Source of the DNA: an uncultured Eubacteriales bacterium
GTDB lineage: Bacteria; Bacillota; Clostridia; Oscillospirales; CAG-272
Direction of reading: 5' to 3'
Length of the DNA stretch: 18,578 bases
Assembly (NCBI GenBank): GCA_902462015.1
Contig: CABPZV010000022.1
Span: 1-18,578, forward strand
Translations under genes and position numbers: made by a program
The notes under the pieces: model-generated
Databases searched by the model: none
What the model saw: only the letters and a program-made list of their open reading frames with translations
Told to the model about the DNA's origin: nothing
Part shown: piece after piece, positions 13,119-18,578 of the stretch
Numbering within the stretch: the stretch's first letter is position 1
Layout: the number at the start of each line of letters is the position of its first letter

Positions 13119-14969
13119 TTATTTATTTTCGTCTGTTTTATCCTCGAAATCTGCGTTATAATAGGTATTTCCGTCTGAGCCGCCGTTTCCACCGCTCTGT
13201 GCTCCGCCGTCCTGAGCTCCCTGCTGAGCTCCTCCCTGCTGAGCATAAAGCTTTTCGCTTATCTTATAGAAAGATTTCTGGAGTGCTTCGGTGTCTGCCT
13301 TGATATCGTCGGAGGAACCGTTCTTGAGAGTTTCTCTCAGCTTATCTATAGCGGCACGAACTTCGGATTTTTCATCCTCGGTTACCTTGTCTCCAAGCTC
13401 ATCGAGCGCCTTTTCGCTCTGATAAATCAGGCTTTCCGCAGTATTCTTGACGTCGATATTCTCTTTGAACTTCTTGTCTTCCTCAGCATATTTTTCTGCA
13501 TCCTTGACCGCGCGGTCGATATCGTCCTTGCTCATGTTTGAAGAGGATGTGATTGTGATATGCTGTTCCTTACCTGTACCCTTATCCTGAGCGCTTACAT
13601 TTACTATGCCATTGGCGTCGATGTCAAAGGTAACTTCAATCTGAGGTACGCCGCGCGGAGCAGGAGCGATTCCGTCGAGAACGAAACGTCCGAGCGTAGT
13701 ATTTCCGCTTGCCATTTCACGCTCACCCTGCAGAACGTGAATCTCAACCGAAGTCTGACCATCCGCAGCCGTTGAATATACCTGACTCTTCTTAACCGGA
13801 ATTGTCGTATTGCGATCAATAATTCTGTTGAACACGCCGCCGAGAGTTTCTATACCGAGCGAAAGAGGTGTTACGTCAAGGAGAAGGAGATCCTTAACCT
13901 CGCCGCCGAGAACTCCAGCCTGTACGGCCGCCCCTATAGCGACGCATTCATCAGGATTTATACCCTTGAAAGGATCTTTTCCGATAAAGTTTTTAACGGC
14001 ATCCTGAACAGCAGGAATTCTTGTAGAACCTCCAACGAGAAGCACGCGGTCTACCTGGTTTACATTCAGTCCGGCGTCTGCGAGAACTCTTTTTGTCGGT
14101 CCCATTGTAGCTTCGACAAGATCCGCTGTCAGCTCATTGAACTTCGATCTTGTGAGAGTTGCCTCGAAGTGTTTTGGGCCGTTTGCGTCCGCAGTAATAA
14201 ACGGCAGATTGATTTGCGCGCTTGTCATTCCGGAAAGCTCAATTTTAGCTTTTTCAGCGGCTTCCTTGAGTCTCTGAAGCGCCATCTTATCCTTGCGGAG
14301 ATCTATTCCTCCGTTTTCCTTTGCAAAAGTGTCTGCAATCCAATCTATAACACGTTTATCGAAATCATCGCCGCCGAGACGGTTATTTCCGGCTGTTGCA
14401 AGAACCTCGAATACGCCGTCGCTTATTTCAAGGAGCGATACGTCAAAGGTACCTCCGCCGAGGTCGTAAATCATAATTTTCTGGTCAACTTCCTTATCCA
14501 AACCGTAAGCAAGCGCAGCGGCTGTCGGCTCGTTGATAATACGAAGAACTTCAAGTCCGGCAATTTTTCCGGCGTCCTTTGTAGCCTGACGCTGCGCGTC
14601 GGAGAAGTATGCCGGGACAGTAATTACAGCTTTATTTACCTTTGTTCCAAGAAATGCTTCTGCATCGGACTTCATTTTCTGAAGTATCATCGCTGAAATT
14701 TCCTGCGGCGTGTATGCCTTGTCGTCTATATTTACCTTGAAATTAGTACCCATTTCGCGCTTGATTGAAATAACCGTGCGGTCAGGATTGGTAATTGCCT
14801 GACGCTTTGCAACCTGACCTACCATTCTTTCTCCGGTTTTAGAGAAAGCTACAACCGACGGCGTTGTTCTTGCGCCCTCAGGATTTGTAATTACAACCGG
14901 CTCTCCGCCTTCAAATACAGCTACGCAGCTGTTTGTAGTACCAAGGTCTATACCAATAATCTTTTCCAT
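13119..14969 (-). CDS. dnaK: Molecular chaperone DnaK (Hsp70)
   Basis: DnaK is the ATP-driven Hsp70 chaperone. From the ATG at 14969 it has 616 residues, normal for Bacillota. It begins MEKIIGIDLGTTNSCVAVFEGG, the phosphate-binding loop; the frame extends 10 codons further, but AGGAGG lies 8 bases before the chosen ATG. Further Hsp70 marks are IINEPTAAALAYGLD, IYDLGGGTFDVSLLEI and VLLVGGSTRIPAVQ in the ATPase domain, and a DVTPLSLGIETLGG linker. The substrate-binding domain and lid follow, ending in a Gly/Gln-rich tail. The lid region's repeat GGAQQGAQDGGAQ is usual for the family. It is co-transcribed with grpE and dnaJ under CIRCE control. Confidence 0.98.
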   Translation of the reverse strand: MEKIIGIDLGTTNSCVAVFEGGEPVVITNPEGARTTPSVVAFSKTGERMVGQVAKRQAITNPDRTVISIKREMGTNFKVNIDDKAYTPQEISAMILQKMKSDAEAFLGTKVNKAVITVPAYFSDAQRQATKDAGKIAGLEVLRIINEPTAAALAYGLDKEVDQKIMIYDLGGGTFDVSLLEISDGVFEVLATAGNNRLGGDDFDKRVIDWIADTFAKENGGIDLRKDKMALQRLKEAAEKAKIELSGMTSAQINLPFITADANGPKHFEATLTRSKFNELTADLVEATMGPTKRVLADAGLNVNQVDRVLLVGGSTRIPAVQDAVKNFIGKDPFKGINPDECVAIGAAVQAGVLGGEVKDLLLLDVTPLSLGIETLGGVFNRIIDRNTTIPVKKSQVYSTAADGQTSVEIHVLQGEREMASGNTTLGRFVLDGIAPAPRGVPQIEVTFDIDANGIVNVSAQDKGTGKEQHITITSSSNMSKDDIDRAVKDAEKYAEEDKKFKENIDVKNTAESLIYQSEKALDELGDKVTEDEKSEVRAAIDKLRETLKNGSSDDIKADTEALQKSFYKISEKLYAQQGGAQQGAQDGGAQSGGNGGSDGNTYYNADFEDKTDENK

Positions 14970-15058
14970 AATATTTTCCTCCTGATTAATAAATTTCATA
15001 TTATTATTTTTTATGTGTGCATCCGATATTATGCAGCTGAAACTCTAAATCAAAATTT

Positions 15059-15793
15059 TCAGTTAGCGACCTTAACCATCGCGAACCGTATCACGCGATC
15101 TCCCTTTTTATAACCGCGCTGGAACACCTCAGCTATGACATTTTCACCGAGACTGTCGTCCTCGCAGTGCATAATGGCGTTGTGAAGATTAGGGTCGAAG
15201 CTTTCGCCCGGCTCCCCGAAAGCTTCGATTCCAAGCTTTTCAAGCGAAGCGGAAAGCTGCTTGAGGGTCATTGCGACGCCCTCTATGATTTTGTCTCCGT
15301 CGGTATATGTCGCCGCGCGTTCAAGGTTATCGGCTATCGGAAGCAGAGCGCTGAGAGCATCGGCATATGCGTCGGCATACAGTCCTTCGCGCTCCTTCTG
15401 ACTCCTTTTTCTGAAGTTATCATATTCAGCGACGACATGCAGATACTTGTCGTTCAGCTCGGCGAGCTTCTCAAGGATCTTATCGGCTTCCTTTTTCGTC
15501 AGAGTAACATTTTCATCGTCCTTGCCTTTTTTGCCGCTCTTTTTTTTGCCCTTTTCGGATTTCCCGTCCGTCTCTCCGGATTCCGTTTCTGCCTTGCCTT
15601 CTATATCAGCGCCGTCGGCAGTCTCAGAATTTACCTTTTCATCTTCTGCCGCAGTTTCATTTTCTACCGCGGTTTCATCTTCTGCCACAGCCTCACCGGC
15701 ATTGACAGATGTCTCATCTACCTCATTTTTTATTTTATCCCAATTTTTTTCCTTGTTTTTTGATTTTTCCTTGCCGTTCATTTTTTCAGCCAT
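15059..15793 (-). CDS. grpE: Nucleotide exchange factor GrpE
   Basis: GrpE releases ADP from DnaK and works as a dimer. From the ATG at 15793 it has 244 residues; the frame continues to a GTG at 15823, but AGGA precedes only the chosen start at a normal distance. The first 90 or so residues are an unusually long, acidic, Glu/Ala/Thr/Lys-rich low-complexity region ending in a Lys/Gly-rich patch. It is followed by the coiled-coil (KKEADKILEKLAELNDKYLH...), the YDNFRKRSQKE motif, and the C-terminal beta domain (FDPNLHNAIMHCEDD ... GYKKGDRVIRFAMVKVAN). The typical GrpE has about 180-200 residues, the difference being the N-terminal region. Confidence 0.96.
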   Translation of the reverse strand: MAEKMNGKEKSKNKEKNWDKIKNEVDETSVNAGEAVAEDETAVENETAAEDEKVNSETADGADIEGKAETESGETDGKSEKGKKKSGKKGKDDENVTLTKKEADKILEKLAELNDKYLHVVAEYDNFRKRSQKEREGLYADAYADALSALLPIADNLERAATYTDGDKIIEGVAMTLKQLSASLEKLGIEAFGEPGESFDPNLHNAIMHCEDDSLGENVIAEVFQRGYKKGDRVIRFAMVKVAN

Positions 15794-15831
15794 TTTGATC
15801 CTGCCTTTCATAACTTTTTTCACATCGGCGT

Positions 15832-16923
15832 CTATTCGCTGTCATCTTCACGGATATCCATACCCTCAGCGGACAAATCTCCGTCTATCATTCCGCTTAT
15901 GTTGCGTGAAAACTGTTCAATCATTGCTATAACCCTGTTGTATTTCATTCTGCACGGTCCGATCACCCCGATTGCTCCTATGGTACGTCCTCCGCGCATA
16001 ATCTTTTTAAAGATCAGCGACGACTGATTAAGCGAGTTCAGTCCATTTTCCGAGCCTATATAAACGTTGATTCCCTCGTTTTCACCGCGCTTTACCATAT
16101 CCAAAATGTCACTTTTCTGCTCAAGTGATTCGAGGAGCCCGCCGAGCTTTTCGGGATCGGAATACTCTTGATACCGGAGCAGATGATTTACGCCTTCAAG
16201 GTGAAGCTCACCGTCCTCTTCTCCGAGGACTGAGTAAACCGCATCCATAATGCGGTCTGTTATATCACCGCATCCAAAGGTGGCAAGTCTCATACGCAAT
16301 CTTATAATATCGGAAAGGGTAATTGAATCGACCGCCCGGCCTGAGATTTCTTCGTTGAGACAGATTTCAATCTGCATGACGGCCTCTTCGGTAATTCTGG
16401 GGGCGCTGATATATACTGTTTTTGCACAATGGCGTCCTCCGGTCTCAACGACCATTACCAGAAGCATGGTACTGCTGTCAATATGAAGCGTTTGAAAATG
16501 CAGAACAGCTTCGGCGCTTAGAGAGGGACGTGCTGTAAGGGACGCATAGTTTGTCATCATAGACATAAGACGACTTGCCCGGTCGAGAATTTTGTCAAGC
16601 TCGGCCGCACGCGCCTTGACAAGCTGGTTAAGCTCGCTCAGCTCGTTTGCCGTCATCCGGTAGCTTTCCATAAGACCGTCGACATAGAATCTGTATCCTC
16701 TTTCAGAAGGAACACGGCCTGCCGACGTATGGGGCTGCTTCAAATAACCCATATCCTCAAGCTCCGCCATCTCATTTCTTACCGTAGCGGAAGAAAATGC
16801 GATCTGACCGTTCTGCGTCAGATATTTGGAACCAACCGGTTCGCCGCCTGATATATAGGCGTCAATGATTGCGCGCAGAATAAGTTTTTTGCGCTCGCTC
16901 AAATCGCCTTCGCGACGTTCCAT
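15832..16923 (-). CDS. hrcA: Heat-inducible transcription repressor HrcA
   Basis: HrcA binds CIRCE operators and represses class I heat-shock genes; its folding depends on GroEL in studied species. The 363-residue protein has the N-terminal winged-helix domain (LSERKKLILRAIIDAYISGG, then SSATVRNEMAELEDMGYLKQPHTSAGRVP) and the GAF-like and dimerisation region, ending with GAIGVIGPCRMKYNRVIAMIEQFSRNI. The start is uncertain. The ATG at 16923 has AAAGGAG directly against it, too close to serve, but GGTGGA about 10 bases upstream may do so. A TTG seven codons in (protein LSERKK...) has GAAGG 4 bases before it. CIRCE lies upstream of this gene, so HrcA probably autoregulates its operon. Confidence 0.96.
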   Translation of the reverse strand: MERREGDLSERKKLILRAIIDAYISGGEPVGSKYLTQNGQIAFSSATVRNEMAELEDMGYLKQPHTSAGRVPSERGYRFYVDGLMESYRMTANELSELNQLVKARAAELDKILDRASRLMSMMTNYASLTARPSLSAEAVLHFQTLHIDSSTMLLVMVVETGGRHCAKTVYISAPRITEEAVMQIEICLNEEISGRAVDSITLSDIIRLRMRLATFGCGDITDRIMDAVYSVLGEEDGELHLEGVNHLLRYQEYSDPEKLGGLLESLEQKSDILDMVKRGENEGINVYIGSENGLNSLNQSSLIFKKIMRGGRTIGAIGVIGPCRMKYNRVIAMIEQFSRNISGMIDGDLSAEGMDIREDDSE

Positions 16924-17041
16924 CTCCTTTTATCCACCCTTCATAGCCTGAATTTCAGTGAGCATATGACAGCCACAGTAGGCGCGGACACTTTCTGCGG
17001 ATGTTCTGACTTACCGGAATATCGGCGTTAAAATCAGTTCG

Positions 17042-17068
17042 TTAGCACTCTCGGACGTCAAGTGCTAA
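17042..17068. promoter_or_regulatory. CIRCE operator (HrcA binding site)
   Basis: TTAGCACTC (17042-17050), nine bases, then AAGTGCTAA (17060-17068) match the CIRCE consensus TTAGCACTC-N9-GAGTGCTAA with a single substitution. It lies just downstream of the predicted -10 and covers the expected transcription start (near 17073) and early leader of hrcA, the usual arrangement for HrcA repression. Confidence 0.95.
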
Positions 17069-17079
17069 ACGCTGAATAA

Positions 17080-17108
17080 AATTTACCATTTTTTCAGGAT
17101 AAAATCAA
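17080..17108 (-). promoter_or_regulatory. Promoter of the hrcA-grpE-dnaK-dnaJ operon
   Basis: On the minus strand TTGATT (17103-17108) and TAAATT (17080-17085) are 17 bases apart, each matching four of six consensus bases. The position just upstream of CIRCE supports the call. The leader to the hrcA start is about 150 nt. Confidence 0.6.
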
Positions 17109-17179
17109 CACTATTTTGCGTATTAAATGTTAACATTATATTAATTAATTCTCTTCTGAGTAAGAGAGCGCCAAACGGC

Positions 17180-17208
17180 TTTACTTTTTTCCTTTTTTAT
17201 GGTACAAT
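17180..17208 (+). promoter_or_regulatory. Candidate promoter reading into a structured repeat
   Basis: TTTACT (17180-17185), a 17-base spacer and TACAAT (17203-17208) form a plausible sigma-A promoter on the plus strand. The expected start (near 17215) lies at the first base pairs of the tandem structured repeat. No plus-strand gene follows, so if active it would make a noncoding RNA running toward the 3' end of the convergent HAD gene. Confidence 0.4.
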
Positions 17209-17211
17209 ACT

Positions 17212-17420
17212 GTAAAGCTTTCAGCTTTACAGCAGCAAGTTTCGGTTCGCCGTCACCGACGGCGATTTTGCAAGCAAAACCCCGAAACATTGCGGTTTTG
17301 CCTAAAGCTGCAGTATGGATGACCGTAAAGCTTTCAGCTTTACAGTAGCAAGTTTCGGTTCGCCGTCACCGACGGCGATTTTGCAGGAAAGAATCCCGAA
17401 ACGTCGCAGTTCACTCAGAC
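17212..17420. repeat. 113-bp tandem structured repeat, about 1.8 units
   Basis: Unit 1 (17212-17324) and unit 2 (17325 to about 17420) share 61 bases with one difference, then diverge but keep CCCGAAAC and the following sequence. Each unit has two perfect 8-bp hairpins: GTAAAGCT-TTC-AGCTTTAC and TCGCCGTC-ACC-GACGGCGA. GTTTCGG and CCGAAAC can close an outer stem around the second. In unit 1 GCAAAACC (17274-17281) can instead pair with GGTTTTGC (17294-17301), competing with a TTTTGC/GCAAAA hairpin and the outer stem. No coding frame with a ribosome binding site was found. This occupies most of the hrcA-HAD gap. Confidence 0.75.
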
Positions 17421-17453
17421 CTTATGGAATATTTTTCAAATACTTTACATATA

Positions 17454-18263
17454 TTACCCGAAAATCTGTTTTTCTGCGTCTCCGAGATCCTGAAAAACAA
17501 AATCGGGGCGGCTTTCGGGAGCAGCGCTGTTCACATCTCGGACGGAAGTTTCTCCGGACAGCACAAGGCAGGCAGTGACACCGTAGTTTTTCCCCATGGC
17601 TATATCAGTGTAAAGGCGGTCTCCGAAAATGCACATCCGACTGAGGTCTGTGCCTGATTTTGCGGATATCATATCTATTGTGGGCTTGTAAGGCTTGCCG
17701 AGATATACCGGCACTGCTCCGGTAGCCGCCGTGACAAAAGCCGATACCGCTCCGCTGTCGGGAATGAATCCGTTCTCGGTTGGACAGTTGAGGTCGGGAT
17801 GAGTCGAGAAATACTCAGCTCCACCGCGCACGTAGGTGCATGCGCGTTCAAGCTTCCGGTAGTCAAGCGAAGTGTCAAAGCTCGTCACAACGATGTCGGC
17901 GCTCCCGTCGGTGCCGTCAGAAAGTCTGATTCCATTTTCCACGAACTCCCGGCGCAGCTCATCCGTACCGACGAGATAGACTTTTTTTCCGCACCTTTCC
18001 CGTCGGAGGAATTCCGCCGTGACATCTCCTGACGTCATGATTTCATCGGGCTGCGGTTTAAAACCCATTCGGCCAAGCTTTTTCAGATAAAATTCGTGTA
18101 CATGGGAGGCGTTGTTCGTAAAAAAGAGAATTCTTTTTCCATTTTTTCTGAGCCGCCGGATAAAGTTCACCGCACAGCCAAAAACGTTTTCTCCTAAATA
18201 TATTGTTCCGTCCATGTCGAAAATAAACAGCTGTTTTTCAGAAAGTATTGTTGTCTGCTTCAT
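17454..18263 (-). CDS. HAD-superfamily sugar/nucleotide phosphatase, NagD type (HAD-IIA)
   Basis: Members of this family dephosphorylate small metabolites such as nucleotides, sugar phosphates or pyridoxal phosphate through an aspartyl-phosphate intermediate. From the ATG at 18263 there are 269 residues. Motif I is FIFDMDGTIYLG (Asp16 nucleophile, Asp18), motif II FFTNNAS (Thr49), motif III Lys190 in YLGKPYKP, and motif IV GDRLYTDIAMG (Asp215, Asp220). The C2-type cap between motifs II and III defines subclass IIA. The frame extends to 18377, but CGGAGG stands before the chosen start and the extension overlaps small palindromes. The product's substrate is not predictable. It is a single-gene unit with its own promoter. 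Confidence 0.92.
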   Translation of the reverse strand: MKQTTILSEKQLFIFDMDGTIYLGENVFGCAVNFIRRLRKNGKRILFFTNNASHVHEFYLKKLGRMGFKPQPDEIMTSGDVTAEFLRRERCGKKVYLVGTDELRREFVENGIRLSDGTDGSADIVVTSFDTSLDYRKLERACTYVRGGAEYFSTHPDLNCPTENGFIPDSGAVSAFVTAATGAVPVYLGKPYKPTIDMISAKSGTDLSRMCIFGDRLYTDIAMGKNYGVTACLVLSGETSVRDVNSAAPESRPDFVFQDLGDAEKQIFG

Positions 18264-18323
18264 TTTATGTATATCCTCCGAATCTTCACCGTGCAGCGGC
18301 AATATGGACCGGAACCGGAGTCT

Positions 18324-18368
18324 GTCTGAAAAGACGATCTCCTTGAAAAGGCGATTGCCTATAAAGGC
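18324..18368. repeat. Run of three mini-hairpins in the HAD leader
   Basis: GTCT-GAAA-AGAC (18324-18335), CCTT-GAAA-AGG (18341-18351) and GCCT-ATAA-AGGC (18357-18368) follow one another. The last two resemble the pair at 10703-10732. They lie in the predicted leader of the HAD phosphatase message. Confidence 0.5.
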
Positions 18369-18426
18369 GGCGGTCATTCATTGCGGTCTGTAGGGGCACG
18401 CTGAAAATATTCTGCGTTGCCGGATT

Positions 18427-18455
18427 ATTATACACTTACAAATGAAAAATGTCCA
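18427..18455 (-). promoter_or_regulatory. Promoter of the HAD phosphatase
   Basis: On the minus strand TGGACA (18450-18455) and TATAAT (18427-18432) are exactly 17 bases apart, differing from the consensus at one position. The start near 18420 gives a leader of about 155 nt containing the mini-hairpins. The upstream edge abuts the repeat beginning at 18462. Confidence 0.75.
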
Positions 18456-18461
18456 CCTTTT

Positions 18462-18578
18462 TTTAAATCGGAGCAACGCTCCTGCGCTTGCGAACGATTG
18501 CAACCTACGCAGAGAGCGTTAGCTCCTCAGGGTTTCAGTGGGAGATTATAACTCCCACTGAAGCCTTGAAGTGGAACC
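18462..18578. repeat. Dispersed hairpin-rich intergenic repeat, right-end copy (truncated by window)
   Basis: This aligns base for base with 9642-9758 at an offset of 8820, with differences only at 18490 and 18576. Both copies have the same orientation. The A-bulged stem and the GTGGGAG hairpin are fully kept; the third hairpin and tail are cut off by the end of the window. The homology begins at TTTAAATCGG, with unrelated sequence before it in the two places. Confidence 0.85.

Noticed and set aside
14169..14696. Open frame of 175 codons on the plus strand inside dnaK
   Set aside because: It is antisense to conserved DnaK sequence, has no ribosome binding site, and its translation resembles no protein; it is a product of dnaK codon usage.
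15167..15763. Long plus-strand frames opposite grpE, rich in Phe and Ser
   Set aside because: They are the reverse complement of the Glu/Lys-rich GrpE coding sequence, which naturally yields hydrophobic-looking antisense translations.
15794..15823. GrpE start at the GTG at 15823
   Set aside because: No ribosome binding site precedes it, whereas AGGA stands 5 bases before the ATG at 15793.
17212..17260. Rho-independent terminator of the HAD gene
   Set aside because: The hairpins are perfect, but no T-tract follows on the minus strand, and they are duplicated as part of a 113-bp repeat.

Overview
The window looks like a chromosomal segment from a low-to-moderate-GC Gram-positive bacterium of the class Clostridia, probably an uncultured gut-type lineage. 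The evidence is an hrcA-grpE-dnaK-dnaJ-prmA-rsmE heat-shock operon in the Bacillota order behind a CIRCE operator, a class D-like sortase with a surface-protein substrate, strong AGGAGG-type ribosome binding sites, several TTG starts, and sigma-A promoters close to or exactly at consensus. No rRNA, tRNA, CRISPR array, transposase or phage gene was seen. Taxonomy below class is not supported.

Layout. 1-571 (-): a putative multi-spanning membrane protein with its own promoter. 960-3282 (-): a three-gene cell-surface cluster made of a secreted protein with a C-terminal sorting-like signal, its adjacent sortase, and a membrane protein, driven by a perfect TTGACA-17-TATAAT promoter and ending in a GC-rich hairpin. 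3436-6173 (-): an RluA-type pseudouridine synthase overlapping an apolipoprotein N-acyltransferase (Lnt). 6331-6957 (+): an SGNH/GDSL hydrolase, divergent from the RluA/Lnt pair across a control region whose two -10 boxes overlap. 7109-8965 (+): an unrecognised zinc-ribbon, acidic-repeat, membrane protein, ending at a strong bidirectional terminator shared with the convergent thioesterase at 9041-9469 (-). 9837-16923 (-): rsmE, prmA, dnaJ, dnaK, grpE and hrcA, transcribed from hrcA toward rsmE from a promoter at about 17080-17108 with CIRCE at 17042-17068. 17454-18263 (-): a NagD-type HAD phosphatase with its own promoter.

The protein-coding content is mostly conserved housekeeping. The unusual part is the intergenic DNA. 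A hairpin-rich repeat of at least 117 bp occurs at 9642-9758 and again, with two mismatches, at 18462-18578, where the window stops. The first 11 bases of the window match the tail that follows the internal copy, so both ends of the window appear to lie in copies of the same repeat, as expected if an assembly broke at a high-copy element. Other gaps hold a 113-bp tandem structured repeat (17212-17420) just downstream of a promoter-like sequence, a 34-bp tandem repeat (10741-10842), a three-way-junction-like array (9497-9628), and small palindromes shared between two gene leaders.

Gene cooperation. HrcA represses the chaperone operon through CIRCE; GrpE and DnaJ are DnaK's nucleotide-exchange factor and J-protein; PrmA and RsmE methylate the ribosome and are co-transcribed. 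The sortase is expected to anchor the secreted protein encoded just upstream. Lnt acts on lipoproteins at the membrane and RluA modifies RNA, so their pairing is probably co-expression rather than shared function.
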